64,000 nt of DNA from Streptomyces aurantiogriseus (GCF_014649375.1 NZ_BMSX01000003.1:1-64000); one strand, 5' to 3'. Positions 1 through 8,269 are shown, numbered from the stretch's first letter. Translations and numbers: made by a program. The notes: generated by a model from the letters alone, not told the origin.

Positions 1-170
1 GCGGTGGGGTCTGCCAGTGCCGTCGGGTCTGCGAACCCCGTCGGGTCTGCCAGTGCCGTCGGGTCCGCGAACCCCGTCGGGTCCGCCAGGGCCGCCGCCT
101 GGTCGAAGCCGGTCGCCGAGATGTCCGGGACCACGGCGAACAGGTCCGTGCCCGCGAATGCGCCGCTCAC
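1..170 (-). CDS. Small repeat peptide, second copy of array (cut by window edge)
   Basis: This partial gene starts at GTG 170 and runs off the left edge; 56 codons are visible. The start is set by an AGGAGG ribosome binding site 7 bases upstream and by a 4-base GTGA overlap with the stop of the peptide gene at 167-316. The N-terminus reads MSGAFAGTDLFAVVPDISAT and then continues into alternating ADPTGF/ADPTAL hexapeptides. It is a paralogue of the neighbouring 49-residue peptide, sharing FAVVPDISA and GFDQAA. It has no signal peptide or membrane segment. The function is unknown. The tandem, translationally coupled layout downstream of a kinase-like gene suggests a substrate, bait or precursor peptide, but that is inference. 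Confidence 0.6.
   Translation of the reverse strand, partial: MSGAFAGTDLFAVVPDISATGFDQAAALADPTGFADPTALADPTGFADPTALADPT
4..93. repeat. 18-bp tandem repeat inside peptide gene
   Basis: Five 18-bp units (4-21, 22-39, 40-57, 58-75, 76-93) alternate between two versions ending CCAGTGCC and CGAACCCC, so the higher-order period is 36 bp. On the minus strand each unit encodes the hexapeptide ADPT(G/A)(F/L). The repeat keeps the reading frame, so copy number could vary without disrupting the gene. Confidence 0.8.
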
Positions 171-316
171 GTCGTTCCTCCTGTACGAGTTCCGCTTGGC
201 GTCGGGTCTGCCAGTCCCGTGGGGCCCGCCAGGGGCGCCGCCTGGTCGAAGCCGGCCGCCGAGATGTCCGGGACCACGGCGAACGGGTCCGCGCCCACGT
301 ACGTGCCGCCGCTCAC
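167..316 (-). CDS. Small repeat peptide, first copy of array (49 aa)
   Basis: This 49-residue peptide starts at GTG 316, which overlaps the kinase stop by 4 bases (GTGA), and ends at 167, overlapping the next peptide start in the same way. A GGGAGGAACGAC ribosome binding site lies inside the end of the kinase gene. The core FAVVPDISAAGFDQAA is shared with the next copy, and the tail GTRTGGTT is identical to the last residues of the kinase. The repeat unit is therefore 146 bp, containing peptide body, coupling site and ribosome binding site. There is no Cys, no signal sequence and no membrane segment. I cannot assign a function; candidates are a kinase substrate, a regulator or a modified-peptide precursor. 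Confidence 0.6.
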   Translation of the reverse strand: MSGGTYVGADPFAVVPDISAAGFDQAAPLAGPTGLADPTPSGTRTGGTT

Positions 317-2718
317 GTCGTTCCTCCCGTGCGAGTTCCGCCTGCCGTGGGGTCCGTCGGCGGGAGGGGGCGGCTGCGGGCCTCCGCGCGATGCCGACGC
401 CAGGCCCGTGCGCGCAGGAACGCCGAGATCAGCAGCCCCAGGACGGTGGCCAGCGGCCAGATCCAGACGGCGAGCCGGAACGTCCCCCAGGCCACGAGCC
501 CGACGGCCGCGAGCCCCGCCAGGGTGGGCAGCGCCCGCAGCAGCCTGCCCCGGCGGCCGCCGCGCACCAGGCGCGTCAGCGGCAGGGCGCGGCGGCTGAG
601 CTGGCCCATCAGGGAGAAGTCCGGGTGGTACCGGTAGCCGATGTACCAGGCGGTCCAGCACTCGACGGCCAGCAGCGCGGCCAGGGACGGGACGCTCAGC
701 AGCCAGGCCGTCAGGACCGTGGTCTGCGGGGCGTCGTAGACGTCGGCCAGGCCGACCACGAAGGTGTGCGGGAAGAACAGCAGAAGGGCGCCGCCGGCGG
801 CCCGGCCCAGCATGACGGGCAGTTCCAGCCGCCGCATCACCAGCAGGAACTGCCGTGCCTGGCGGTCGCTCGCCCGCAGCAGCCGGGCCTCCTCGTCGGC
901 CCGCCGCCGTTCCCGGGCCTGCTCCAGCGCCAAGGGGTGCAGGCGCAGCGCGAGCAGCAGCGTGACGGGCCGGCTGTCCTCGGCCAGCCGCGCGAACCAC
1001 GGCACCGGCGCGGGCAGCCCGTCCCGTGCCTGCCGTACGTCCTCCCGCAGCTGCCGGGTGACCTGGGCCGGACGGGCGGCCAGCTGCAGCAGCTCGGCGG
1101 TCAGCCGGGGCCGTACGGCGACGGCCTCGCGCACCCGTTCGCGAGGGGCGGCCAGCTCGGGGACGCGGTCCAGCAGCTCGACGGCCGCCGCCCACTCCCG
1201 GTGGTGCTCGTGCCAGCGCTGGTCGACGTACGCCAGCTCCTCGCCGCCCCTGCGGTGTCCGAGCCGGACCAGCAGATGGTGGGCGTGCAGGTCGGCCATG
1301 ACGGAGACACACTGGCCCTCGCCGGCCGCCGCGGCGGTGGCGAAGTCGGGCAGGTCGGCCATGCCGAGCGGGATGCCGCGGTAGGAGGGTTCCTGCCGGG
1401 GTGCCAGCCAGCCGATGAGGTCGATCAGCGTGCCCGGGGTGGGGCGGCCACGCAGCCCGTCCAGCAGCACGTCGAGGGCCTCGGCGCGGGGCGCGTCTCC
1501 CTCGGGGCGGAACTCCGCCAGCCAGGCGCGCAGCCGGGCCCGCTCCCGGCCACGGTTCAGCCGGGAGACCATCGCCTCCCAGTGGGCGTCGAACTCCTCG
1601 CCCAGCCGGACCGGGTCGGTGAAGGTCCGGCCCGCGTGCGAGAACGCCGGCGCGTCCGGGGCGGGGGCCGGGGCCGGGCGGGGGGCGGTGCGCTGTCCGG
1701 GGATGCGGGGCATCACCCGCGGGGTGCCGCCGGTGAGCCACTCCTCGACCTGCGGCGCGCCCCAGCGATGCTCCGGGCGCTGGGTGAGCAGCCCCTCGCA
1801 CAGCAGGCGCAGCCGCCGGTCGCCGATCCGCTCCAGACCGAAGTCGCCCTCGACGACGGCCTGTCCGACCGTGCTCGGCTCGGTGTGCGGGATCGGGTGC
1901 CGGCCCAGCGCGGCCTCGGCGACGACCATCCCCAGCGCCCACCAGTCGTCCTCCGGGCGTACGGCGGCCCGGTGCAGGACGGCCTGCGGCGAGGAGTAGC
2001 GCAGCGTGCCGGACCAGCCGGCGGGCGCCGTGACCGGGAAGGGCCCGGCGACGGCGATGCCGAAGTCGACCAGGACCAGGCCCTCGGCGGGGTGACCGTA
2101 GTCGCCGAGCACCAGGTTGGACGGTTTCACGTCACGGTGCACGACCTCCGCCGCGTGCAGCGCGGCCAGCGCCCCGTGCAGCCGCGCCACCGTCGCCCGG
2201 ATGCCGTCGGCCGGCATCCGGCGACCGTCCTGGCCGCGCAGATAGGCGGCGAGGTCGCTGCTGCCGTGCGAGGGCAGCAGGTGGTACGGCGCCCCGTCGG
2301 CCGTGCCCTCCTCCAGCACGTACGACAGCCCGGCGTGCAGGTCGGGCCGCAGCAGCGCGGTCACTCGGGCGTCGGGGACGGCGGCGGGGTGGAACCACTT
2401 CAGGACCCGTACGGGCCGGTCCGGGGCCAGGCGGTCCTGGACCCGGAACACGGACGCGCGCAGCTCGGCGGAGTGCCCCGCCTCCGCCCTGCGGTCCTCG
2501 GTCCGCTCGCCGTGCCGGGGCAGCGGCTCCAGCAGCTGGAACCGGTCGGTGAGCGAGGGCGGCAGCCGGTCCGGGTCGGGGCGCGGGTCGGGTCCGAGGG
2601 CGCGGCCGGCCGCCGGATCGGGGTCGACGAGGGTCGGTGCGGCGAGGCCGTCGTGCGGATCCGCGGCCTGGAATCCGTCCGGGTCGGCGCCGCCGGGCGG
2701 ATCGACGGGAAAAGTCAT
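313..2718 (-). CDS. Membrane-anchored Ser/Thr protein kinase-like protein
   Basis: The protein has about 801 residues. The kinase domain covers residues 60-330: the ATP-binding Lys is about 107 (RVLK), the catalytic loop is HRDVKPSNL (Asp about 196) and the metal-binding DFG is about 218, so it should be catalytically competent. The usual APE motif reads SPQ, losing its Glu, and the glycine loop is not recognisable. A cytoplasmic middle region follows, and about four hydrophobic segments in roughly 620-770 should anchor it in the membrane, with a short C-terminal tail. GTG 2727 is also in frame, but ATG 2718 is preferred because AGGTGA sits 6 bases upstream. Its last codons carry the ribosome binding site for the peptide array, so kinase and peptides are translationally coupled. 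The macrodomain gene diverges from it. Kinase assignment is firm; substrates are unknown. Confidence 0.85.
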   Translation of the reverse strand: MTFPVDPPGGADPDGFQAADPHDGLAAPTLVDPDPAAGRALGPDPRPDPDRLPPSLTDRFQLLEPLPRHGERTEDRRAEAGHSAELRASVFRVQDRLAPDRPVRVLKWFHPAAVPDARVTALLRPDLHAGLSYVLEEGTADGAPYHLLPSHGSSDLAAYLRGQDGRRMPADGIRATVARLHGALAALHAAEVVHRDVKPSNLVLGDYGHPAEGLVLVDFGIAVAGPFPVTAPAGWSGTLRYSSPQAVLHRAAVRPEDDWWALGMVVAEAALGRHPIPHTEPSTVGQAVVEGDFGLERIGDRRLRLLCEGLLTQRPEHRWGAPQVEEWLTGGTPRVMPRIPGQRTAPRPAPAPAPDAPAFSHAGRTFTDPVRLGEEFDAHWEAMVSRLNRGRERARLRAWLAEFRPEGDAPRAEALDVLLDGLRGRPTPGTLIDLIGWLAPRQEPSYRGIPLGMADLPDFATAAAAGEGQCVSVMADLHAHHLLVRLGHRRGGEELAYVDQRWHEHHREWAAAVELLDRVPELAAPRERVREAVAVRPRLTAELLQLAARPAQVTRQLREDVRQARDGLPAPVPWFARLAEDSRPVTLLLALRLHPLALEQARERRRADEEARLLRASDRQARQFLLVMRRLELPVMLGRAAGGALLLFFPHTFVVGLADVYDAPQTTVLTAWLLSVPSLAALLAVECWTAWYIGYRYHPDFSLMGQLSRRALPLTRLVRGGRRGRLLRALPTLAGLAAVGLVAWGTFRLAVWIWPLATVLGLLISAFLRARAWRRHRAEARSRPLPPTDPTAGGTRTGGTT

Positions 2719-3041
2719 GGCATTCACCTGGGGGTGAAAAGGACGCGGTGGCCCGTGAGCGGACGAGAAGTGAAGACGGCGTGGAGAGATGTACGGCTCA
2801 TTCGGCGCGAGCGTGCCGGGAATTCCACGGCACGGCGAAAAGCGCCCCGAGAGGGCGGGCCGGGTGAAGGGGCAAGCCGGGCCGGAAGGATAGCGGCCCC
2901 TTCCCGCCGGACACCCGAGAACGCGGAATTCCGTACCCTTTCGTGGTCCGTCGGCCCGATCCGGTCCGTACTCCCGGAAGAACCCGGGGCACTCCCGGAA
3001 GAGCCCGCGGCCGCACCGCCGACGCGGTTATCTTGACCGGC
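2719..3041. promoter_or_regulatory. Divergent intergenic region, kinase/macrodomain
   Basis: No gene is supported here. A 17-base direct repeat, ACTCCCGGAAGARCCCG, occurs at 2970 and again at 2991, 21 bases apart or about two helical turns, just upstream of the macrodomain gene. A TTATCT box lies about 10 bases before ATG 3042, so a leaderless transcript is possible. Both points are inference from sequence. Confidence 0.35.
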
Positions 3042-4127
3042 ATGAAGCCTGACGGTCTGCCGGATCGTGCCGAACTCGTACAGGAGCTGCGGCAGTTGCG
3101 CCGTGGCGGCCTGCCGGCGCTGCAGTCGCTGGTCCCGGAGGCACTGCGCGCCGCCACGCTGCACGCCGGATACGCCCGGGACGACGGCGACCTGGCCGAC
3201 GGGGCGGAGCGGCTGCTGGGCGCGGCCGCGGCGCGGCTCGGCGCGGACGACCTGATAGGCCGGGCCGCGCAGTGCACGTTCGGGCTGCTGCCCGGCCGCC
3301 GCGGCGATCCGGCCGCCGACCGCCGCCGGGCCGCCGCGCTGGTGTACGGGGTGACCCCTGAGCGGTTCCGGCACAGTCAGGAACGGCAGGTCGTCGAGCA
3401 GCTGGCGGGGGCAGTGCTGGCGGAGGCGCGCGAGCCGTCGGGGCCCACGGTCCGGGCGCCGGGGACCCCCGCCGCCCGGACCCCCGCCCGCGTGCCCACG
3501 GTCGGGCTGCCGGGACGGGCCGGGAACAGACCGGTCACCGTCCACATATCGCCCATCGAGCTGCTGCGGGACATCGACATCCTGGTCTCCTCCGAGAACG
3601 TGCACCTGGAGATGTCCAAGTCGTTCCGGCCCACCGTCTCCGGCTCGCTGCGCCACGCGGCGTCCGTGGGCTGCGCCGCGGACGGGCCGGTGACCGACGT
3701 CCTCGCGGACGAGCTCGCCGCCTGGGTGCGGGCCCGGCCCGGTGTGCTGCCCCTGCGGCCGGGCGCCGTGGTGCCGACCGGTCCGGGTGCGCTGGCCGAG
3801 CGCGGAGTGCGCCGCGTCTACCACGCGGCCGTGGCCGTCCCCGAGGGCCATGGCTACCGCGTCGACCCCCAGAGCATCGCCACCGCCGTCGCCGCATGCT
3901 TCACCCACGCCCGCCGCGAACGCACCGACACCCACCCCGCCCTGCGCTCCCTCTGCTTCCCCGTCCTCGGCGCGGGCCGCGGCGGCCTCGACCGCAGGAC
4001 CAGCGCCTCCTGGCTCCGCTGGGCGATCGAGGACGCCCTCACCGCCGACCCGGACTGGCAGGTCCATGTCGTCACCCGTTACCCGGAGGTGGCCCGCCTG
4101 TTCGAGGCGGCACCGCCGGAGGGCTGA
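3042..4127 (+). CDS. Macrodomain protein
   Basis: The protein has 361 residues. The N-terminal 160 residues are alpha-helical and of unknown fold. From about residue 165 it matches the macrodomain pattern: VHISPIELLRDIDILVSSEN (the 'DIDAIVNAAN' strand), then TGPGALAERGVRRVYHAAVA (the 'TG.A..T.G..L...yviH' region), then SLCFPVLGAGRGGLD (the 'iafP.ig.G..G' loop). Macrodomains bind ADP-ribose or related nucleotides and some remove ADP-ribose from proteins; whether this one is an eraser or a reader is not visible. The start at ATG 3042 is chosen over an upstream in-frame ATG at 2943 because the extra residues are low-complexity Arg/Gly/Pro. It diverges from the kinase gene and is followed by a decayed copy of its own C-terminus. 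Confidence 0.75.
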   Translation: MKPDGLPDRAELVQELRQLRRGGLPALQSLVPEALRAATLHAGYARDDGDLADGAERLLGAAAARLGADDLIGRAAQCTFGLLPGRRGDPAADRRRAAALVYGVTPERFRHSQERQVVEQLAGAVLAEAREPSGPTVRAPGTPAARTPARVPTVGLPGRAGNRPVTVHISPIELLRDIDILVSSENVHLEMSKSFRPTVSGSLRHAASVGCAADGPVTDVLADELAAWVRARPGVLPLRPGAVVPTGPGALAERGVRRVYHAAVAVPEGHGYRVDPQSIATAVAACFTHARRERTDTHPALRSLCFPVLGAGRGGLDRRTSASWLRWAIEDALTADPDWQVHVVTRYPEVARLFEAAPPEG

Positions 4128-4178
4128 GCGGGCGGGTGCGGAGTTCAGGGGTGGCGTCGGCTGGGGCCGGTGAACCGC

Positions 4179-4343
4179 ATGTGCGGGGTTGCTGACGCCC
4201 GCGGCCTCGCCCGCAAGGCCCGCGCGGCCCGGCTGTGCCGGGCGATCCCCGACGTCCTCACCCTCGACCCGGGCCGGCAGGCCCACGGGGTGCGCTGCCA
4301 GGAGGTGGCCCGCCTGTTCGAGGCGGCACCGCCGGAGGGCTGA
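4179..4343 (+). pseudogene. Decayed duplicate of the macrodomain C-terminus
   Basis: A 54-codon reading frame (ATG 4179) aligns with the last 45 residues of the preceding macrodomain protein. RLCRAIPDVLTLDPG corresponds to WLRWAIEDALTADPD, and the final EVARLFEAAPPEG plus stop is identical. The DNA around both stops (4086-4137 and 4309-4360) is nearly identical, so this is a partial tandem duplication whose 5' part is lost or diverged. It has no clear ribosome binding site and is too short to fold as a macrodomain. Confidence 0.7.
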
Positions 4344-4360
4344 GCGGGTGGGTGCCGTGC

Positions 4361-5068
4361 TCACGGGCGCCAGCTCGGGTCGGTCAGGTGGACGCCCGTG
4401 GCCGCCGAGGCCCGCTCCAGGCGGCGGAGTTCGCCGCGTGCGGGGACGCCGTACACGCGTGCGTGGGTGCCGTCCGTGTGCACCGTCACCCTCGGCCCGC
4501 GCGGGTAGTCGCGGTCGAGGTGCGGGGCGTACCGGCGGGCGCCCAGGGGGGTGCGGGGGACCAGGCGCTGGTTGGCCGAGCCTCGCCAGACCAGGTCGGT
4601 CGGCTCGGCGATCCGGAAGCGGCCGGTCACCACCGCGTCCGCGCCGTCCAGCGCGGCCCACACCTCGGGCGGCACCTCACCCGGCTCGTGCCCGGTGTAG
4701 ACGAGCAGGTCGGCCTCCGGGCGGCCGCGGGCCAGTCGCAGCCGGCCCGCGCCGAGCAGCAGCGCGGCCAGCGCCGACGGCTGCTGGAGCGGCTCCCCGC
4801 CGCTGACGGTCAGCCCCTCGGCGCCGTCCGCCAGTGCCGCGTCCCACAGCTGGAGCAGGTCGCCCACGGTGGCCGCCCGCCCGCCGTCCGCGTCCCAGGT
4901 GTGCCGTGACATGCAGCCCGGGCAGGCCAGCGCACAGCCCTGGAACCACAGGGCCAGCCGGCGGCCGGGGCCCAGCGTCTCCACCGGGAAGTACGCGTCG
5001 GCGATCCGGACGGGTCCCTCGGCGCCCGGGTACACGCCCGCCCCGAGCCGTTCGGTGTTTCCCGCCAT
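4361..5068 (-). CDS. Short radical SAM (4Fe-4S) protein, activase-like
   Basis: The protein has 235 residues. The cluster-binding motif is CALACPGC with Cys45, Cys49 and Cys52 (CX3CX2C), in the context WFQGCALACPGC. LTVSGGEPLQQP supplies the SAM-binding 'GGEP' strand. Length and layout match the single-cluster activating-enzyme and NrdG-like type; no SPASM or twitch extension with additional clusters is seen, which argues against a standard peptide-modifying maturase. No glycyl-radical enzyme gene is in this window, so a classical activase role lacks its partner here. The gene converges with the macrodomain remnant at its 3' end. Family assignment is strong; substrate is unknown. Confidence 0.8.
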   Translation of the reverse strand: MAGNTERLGAGVYPGAEGPVRIADAYFPVETLGPGRRLALWFQGCALACPGCMSRHTWDADGGRAATVGDLLQLWDAALADGAEGLTVSGGEPLQQPSALAALLLGAGRLRLARGRPEADLLVYTGHEPGEVPPEVWAALDGADAVVTGRFRIAEPTDLVWRGSANQRLVPRTPLGARRYAPHLDRDYPRGPRVTVHTDGTHARVYGVPARGELRRLERASAATGVHLTDPSWRP

Positions 5069-5419
5069 GCGCGCCCCCGGTAATTCGAAGATTCATTCGC
5101 CTTCTCCGGCGCACTTCCCCGCCGCTCCCCAGCCGCTTCCCCGGTGTGCTCGGCACACGGAGGAAGGGAAGCGTATTGCCTCCCTCACGGTTCCAGCTGG
5201 GGTTTTTCGAAGTTTTCCAGGATCGGTCCTTCCCTTCCGGTCGTTCACCGGTCGATCTCCGGCTGATTTCCGGATGCTGGTATTCCGTGCGGGAAATCCC
5301 GCCTGTCGGAGGCATTTATCCCCTAGGCTGCGCCGCGAATCCCGGATCACGGCGAAGCCCCAAAGCTTTGGCCATTAATTCCGGCGAGGGGGACTCGACG
5401 GAAGACGAGGGGAGGGCAT
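5069..5419. promoter_or_regulatory. Divergent intergenic region, radical SAM / coiled-coil unit
   Basis: This 351-base stretch is less GC-rich than its surroundings and has no convincing coding frame. It separates the leftward radical SAM gene from the rightward three-gene unit and so should hold divergent promoters. A TAGGCT box at about 5322 is a possible -10 element for the rightward unit, without a good -35. Confidence 0.35.
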
Positions 5420-6028
5420 ATGAGCGGAGCGAGGTCCGTACCGACGGACTACGGCCGCAGCCGCGTCACCGCACGCACCCGATGGCGGGCCGGCCGCCGC
5501 GGGCGGCGCGACGCGGCGGCCCGCATCACCACCGAGCACTACGCCCAGCAGGTGCAGCTGGGACTGGAGCTGGCACTGGGAGAGCTGCGCTCCCGCTTCC
5601 ACACGGAGCACGCAGCCCTCATCGAACGCCTCCACGCGGAGGCCGCCCGGATCGTGACGGAGTACGACCAGCGGCACGAACAGGTGCCGACGGCCCTGGC
5701 GCGCTTCGGCGGCTGGGTGGCCCAGTGGCGCACCGCGGTGACGGCCTGCCAGCAGCGCGGCCTGGCTCTCGCCGCCTGCGCCGACCAGGAACTGGCCCAC
5801 TATGAGGCCGCGTACGCCCGCAAGGAGGACCGCATACGCGTGCCGCTCGAGGAGCGCGCGCCGACGACACCGCCCGGCGAACGGCCGAGCGCCGCCGTGC
5901 TGGACGAGACCTGGACGGGGGAGCCGGACTGGCGGCTGGACACCCCGCCGGTCCCCAGAGCGCTGCGGATTCTGGAGCAGGAACCGGTGGCCGGTACGGC
6001 CGGCCCGGGAGAGTGGGGGATGCGATGA
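5420..6028 (+). CDS. Hypothetical coiled-coil protein
   Basis: The protein has 202 residues and is unrecognised. After a basic N-terminus, residues 35-130 are helical and charged (TEHYAQQVQLGLELALGELR onwards), consistent with a coiled coil; the C-terminal 60 residues are Pro-rich and probably disordered. No signal peptide or membrane segment is seen. GGGAGGGC lies 7 bases before ATG 5420. Its stop overlaps the start of the lipoprotein gene by ATGA, so the two are translationally coupled and probably work together. Confidence 0.7.
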   Translation: MSGARSVPTDYGRSRVTARTRWRAGRRGRRDAAARITTEHYAQQVQLGLELALGELRSRFHTEHAALIERLHAEAARIVTEYDQRHEQVPTALARFGGWVAQWRTAVTACQQRGLALAACADQELAHYEAAYARKEDRIRVPLEERAPTTPPGERPSAAVLDETWTGEPDWRLDTPPVPRALRILEQEPVAGTAGPGEWGMR

Positions 6029-6795
6029 CCAGGGCGACACGCGCCCGGCGCGACGGGCGGGGACGGCTGGCCGCGGTCCTGGGCACGGCGGGACTGCTGC
6101 TGACGGCCTGCGGGACGGGGGAGGTGTTCGGCGAAGAGGAGCGGCTCTCCGCCGACTGCGCCGTCGTCCTCGACGGCTCAGGCTCCGGCAACGACGACGC
6201 GGGCGGGTTCCGGGCCCAGGAGAAGCTGAACGCGACCCTGGTGCCCTTCCTCGCCGACAAGAAGTGCAAGTACCTGTCGTACGCGCCGATCACCTCGGCC
6301 TCCGCCGCCTCCTCCTGCCAGGTGGCCCGGACCGACATCGACCCGGACGCGTACACCCGCTCCGACCGCGAGAAGCTGTGGGACCAGACCCGGGAGATCG
6401 CCAAGACCGCCGCCGACAAGATGCTCAAGTGCGCCCGCGAGCGCCAGCCCGGCTCGGATGTGTTCGGCGGACTCGAACGGGCCGCCGACGTGCCCCGCGA
6501 GAAGACCGACGCCACCTTCCACGTGCTCGTGATCAGCGACTTCGACCAGGCGGATCCCGACTTCCGGCTGTCCAAGTACCAGCTCGAGACCCAGGCGCAG
6601 CGCGACACCGCCGTCGAGGAGCTGGTCACCGGACGCGGCCTGCCCGACCTGCCGCACACCACCGTCTACCGCGTCGGCTTCGCCATGCGCGGCGGCAAGA
6701 CCAACCCCGAGCGCGTCGAGCAGATGGAGCAGTTCTGGCAGCAGGTGCTGGAGAAGGAGGTGAAGGTCGATGTCGACGACGGATACGGGGCCTGA
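6025..6795 (+). CDS. vWA-like lipoprotein
   Basis: The precursor has 256 residues. A basic start, a hydrophobic stretch and the lipobox LLTAC place the lipidated residue at Cys29, so the protein should be tethered outside the membrane. The mature domain begins CAVVLDGSGSG: Asp50, Ser52 and Ser54 fit the DxSxS metal-ion site of von Willebrand A domains. FHVLVISDFDQ supplies a later vWA-like strand. An upstream in-frame ATG exists at 6013, but ATG 6025 overlaps the previous stop (ATGA) and gives a normal signal peptide. It lies between two coiled-coil genes, with a 26-base overlap into the next. Ligand and role are unknown. Confidence 0.7.
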   Translation: MTRATRARRDGRGRLAAVLGTAGLLLTACGTGEVFGEEERLSADCAVVLDGSGSGNDDAGGFRAQEKLNATLVPFLADKKCKYLSYAPITSASAASSCQVARTDIDPDAYTRSDREKLWDQTREIAKTAADKMLKCARERQPGSDVFGGLERAADVPREKTDATFHVLVISDFDQADPDFRLSKYQLETQAQRDTAVEELVTGRGLPDLPHTTVYRVGFAMRGGKTNPERVEQMEQFWQQVLEKEVKVDVDDGYGA

Positions 6796-8260
6796 CGAGC
6801 CCCGTCGGCTCGGCCGCGGCATGTGGCGCCGGCGCGGCGAGGGCCGGGCGCCCGGACTGGGCCGCGGACGGGCCGCGACCCCGCAGCGCGGCAACGTCCC
6901 GCCGACCGACACCAGAGAGGCCAGACGCCTGCTCAAGGCGGCCGAGAAGGCCGGCCGCACCGCCGCGAAGGACGGCACACTCACCCCGTACCTCCTCGGC
7001 TCCCCCCACCGCCTGCCCTACTTCGGCCGGCTGATCGGCCTGCGCGGGCACGCCCGGGACCGGGTCAGGGCCCTGCACCACGGCCACGAGGAGCGGCAAC
7101 TGCGCGCCTCGGCGGACCTGTACGCGCAGACGGCGCGACGCGAGGCCCAGGTACGGCGGGCGCGGGCCCGCCGGCAGGAGGAGGAGCAGCGGCAGAACGC
7201 GGCGACCTCCCGGCTCGACCGGGTGGCGACCCGGCTCGCCGCCCGCGAGGACCGCCGCGACCGGGTCCTGCCCTGGATGGCGGCCCGCATCGGCACCCGC
7301 CGCACCGACGACGCCACCCCGGGCGGCCGGTACGACGACCCGTACGCGCCGGATGCCCAGGGCACCACGTCCGACTGGGACGACGACTCCGGGCCGGCCG
7401 CCGCTGCGGCCCCCGCCGCCCCGACGCCGCGCGCGTCCTGGGAGGGCCTCACCGAGACCGCGGCCATGGCCCGGCTGCCCCGGTTGGGCCTCACCGGACT
7501 GCTGATCCTCGTCGAACTCCCGGTGTACCTCGGCCTGTTCCTCTCCCTGGAGAACGGGACGCGAGAGGGCCGGACGAGTGCGTTCCTGCTGGCGATCGCG
7601 GTCGGCGTGGCCATGACGGTGGCCCCCTTCCAGGCCGGCCGCCGATGGCGCCGCCGGGCCGGCACGGGCTCCCTGTGGATCACCGTCCCCTTCGCGGCGC
7701 TGGTCGTCTCGGTCTGGGCTGCGGCGGCCTGGTACCTGGGCGACATGCGGGCGAGGTCCATCGTCCGGGACGACTCCTCGTCGGTCCTGACGGACCTGGC
7801 GCAGCAGTACGGCGCCAAGGTGACGTCCGAGCCGCAGACCCTCCTGGAGGAACTCGGCCTGGCGCCGCAGACCGTCAGCCACACCTTCATCGCGCTGCTG
7901 CTGCTCTCCGGCGGCATCGCCTTCCTGCTGGCCGTGACCGAGGAGCACCCGTTCGTCGCCGCCTACCGGCACCACGGCCGGCGGCTGAAGAACGCGGAGG
8001 CCGCGCTGGCCCGCGCGGAGGCGGCCGCCGCGGCGGCCCGCCGGCAGCAGGAGACGCAGGAGCAGCGGCGCAGGGAGCGGGACCAGGCCCTGCTCGCCGA
8101 ACTCGCCGCGGTGGACGGCGCGTTCGAGGCCGCCGCCCACGCCTACCTCGACGGCGTCCAGGCCGCCTCCCACGACCCGGCGGTCACGGAGGGCGCCATG
8201 CGCCTGTCGGTCCGCTACCCGCTGCTGCCGGAAGTGGGGCCGACGCCGGGCTCGGGCTGA
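6770..8260 (+). CDS. Membrane protein with long coiled coils
   Basis: The protein has 496 residues and is unrecognised. The N-terminal 200 residues are rich in Arg, Ala and Glu with a long heptad-like segment (about 105-165). About four membrane segments follow between residues 240 and 395, and a second Ala/Glu/Arg-rich coiled coil covers about 400-460. The start is ATG 6770, with GGAGGTGA inside the lipoprotein gene as ribosome binding site. This is the last gene of the coiled-coil / vWA lipoprotein / membrane protein unit, suggesting an envelope assembly in which the lipoprotein meets this protein at the membrane. Confidence 0.65.
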   Translation: MSTTDTGPDEPRRLGRGMWRRRGEGRAPGLGRGRAATPQRGNVPPTDTREARRLLKAAEKAGRTAAKDGTLTPYLLGSPHRLPYFGRLIGLRGHARDRVRALHHGHEERQLRASADLYAQTARREAQVRRARARRQEEEQRQNAATSRLDRVATRLAAREDRRDRVLPWMAARIGTRRTDDATPGGRYDDPYAPDAQGTTSDWDDDSGPAAAAAPAAPTPRASWEGLTETAAMARLPRLGLTGLLILVELPVYLGLFLSLENGTREGRTSAFLLAIAVGVAMTVAPFQAGRRWRRRAGTGSLWITVPFAALVVSVWAAAAWYLGDMRARSIVRDDSSSVLTDLAQQYGAKVTSEPQTLLEELGLAPQTVSHTFIALLLLSGGIAFLLAVTEEHPFVAAYRHHGRRLKNAEAALARAEAAAAAARRQQETQEQRRRERDQALLAELAAVDGAFEAAAHAYLDGVQAASHDPAVTEGAMRLSVRYPLLPEVGPTPGSG

Positions 8261-8269
8261 GCCCCTGCC

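Noticed and set aside
167..316. Standard radical SAM-modified RiPP precursor
   Set aside because: The nearby radical SAM protein lacks SPASM/twitch clusters and is 4 kb away on a different transcription unit, and the peptide has no known leader motif. Kept only as a possibility.
4..3036. Long plus-strand frame of 1010 codons opposite the kinase
   Set aside because: It is a mirror frame of the kinase in high-GC DNA, rich in Arg/Gln/Pro, and lacks a motif or ribosome binding site.
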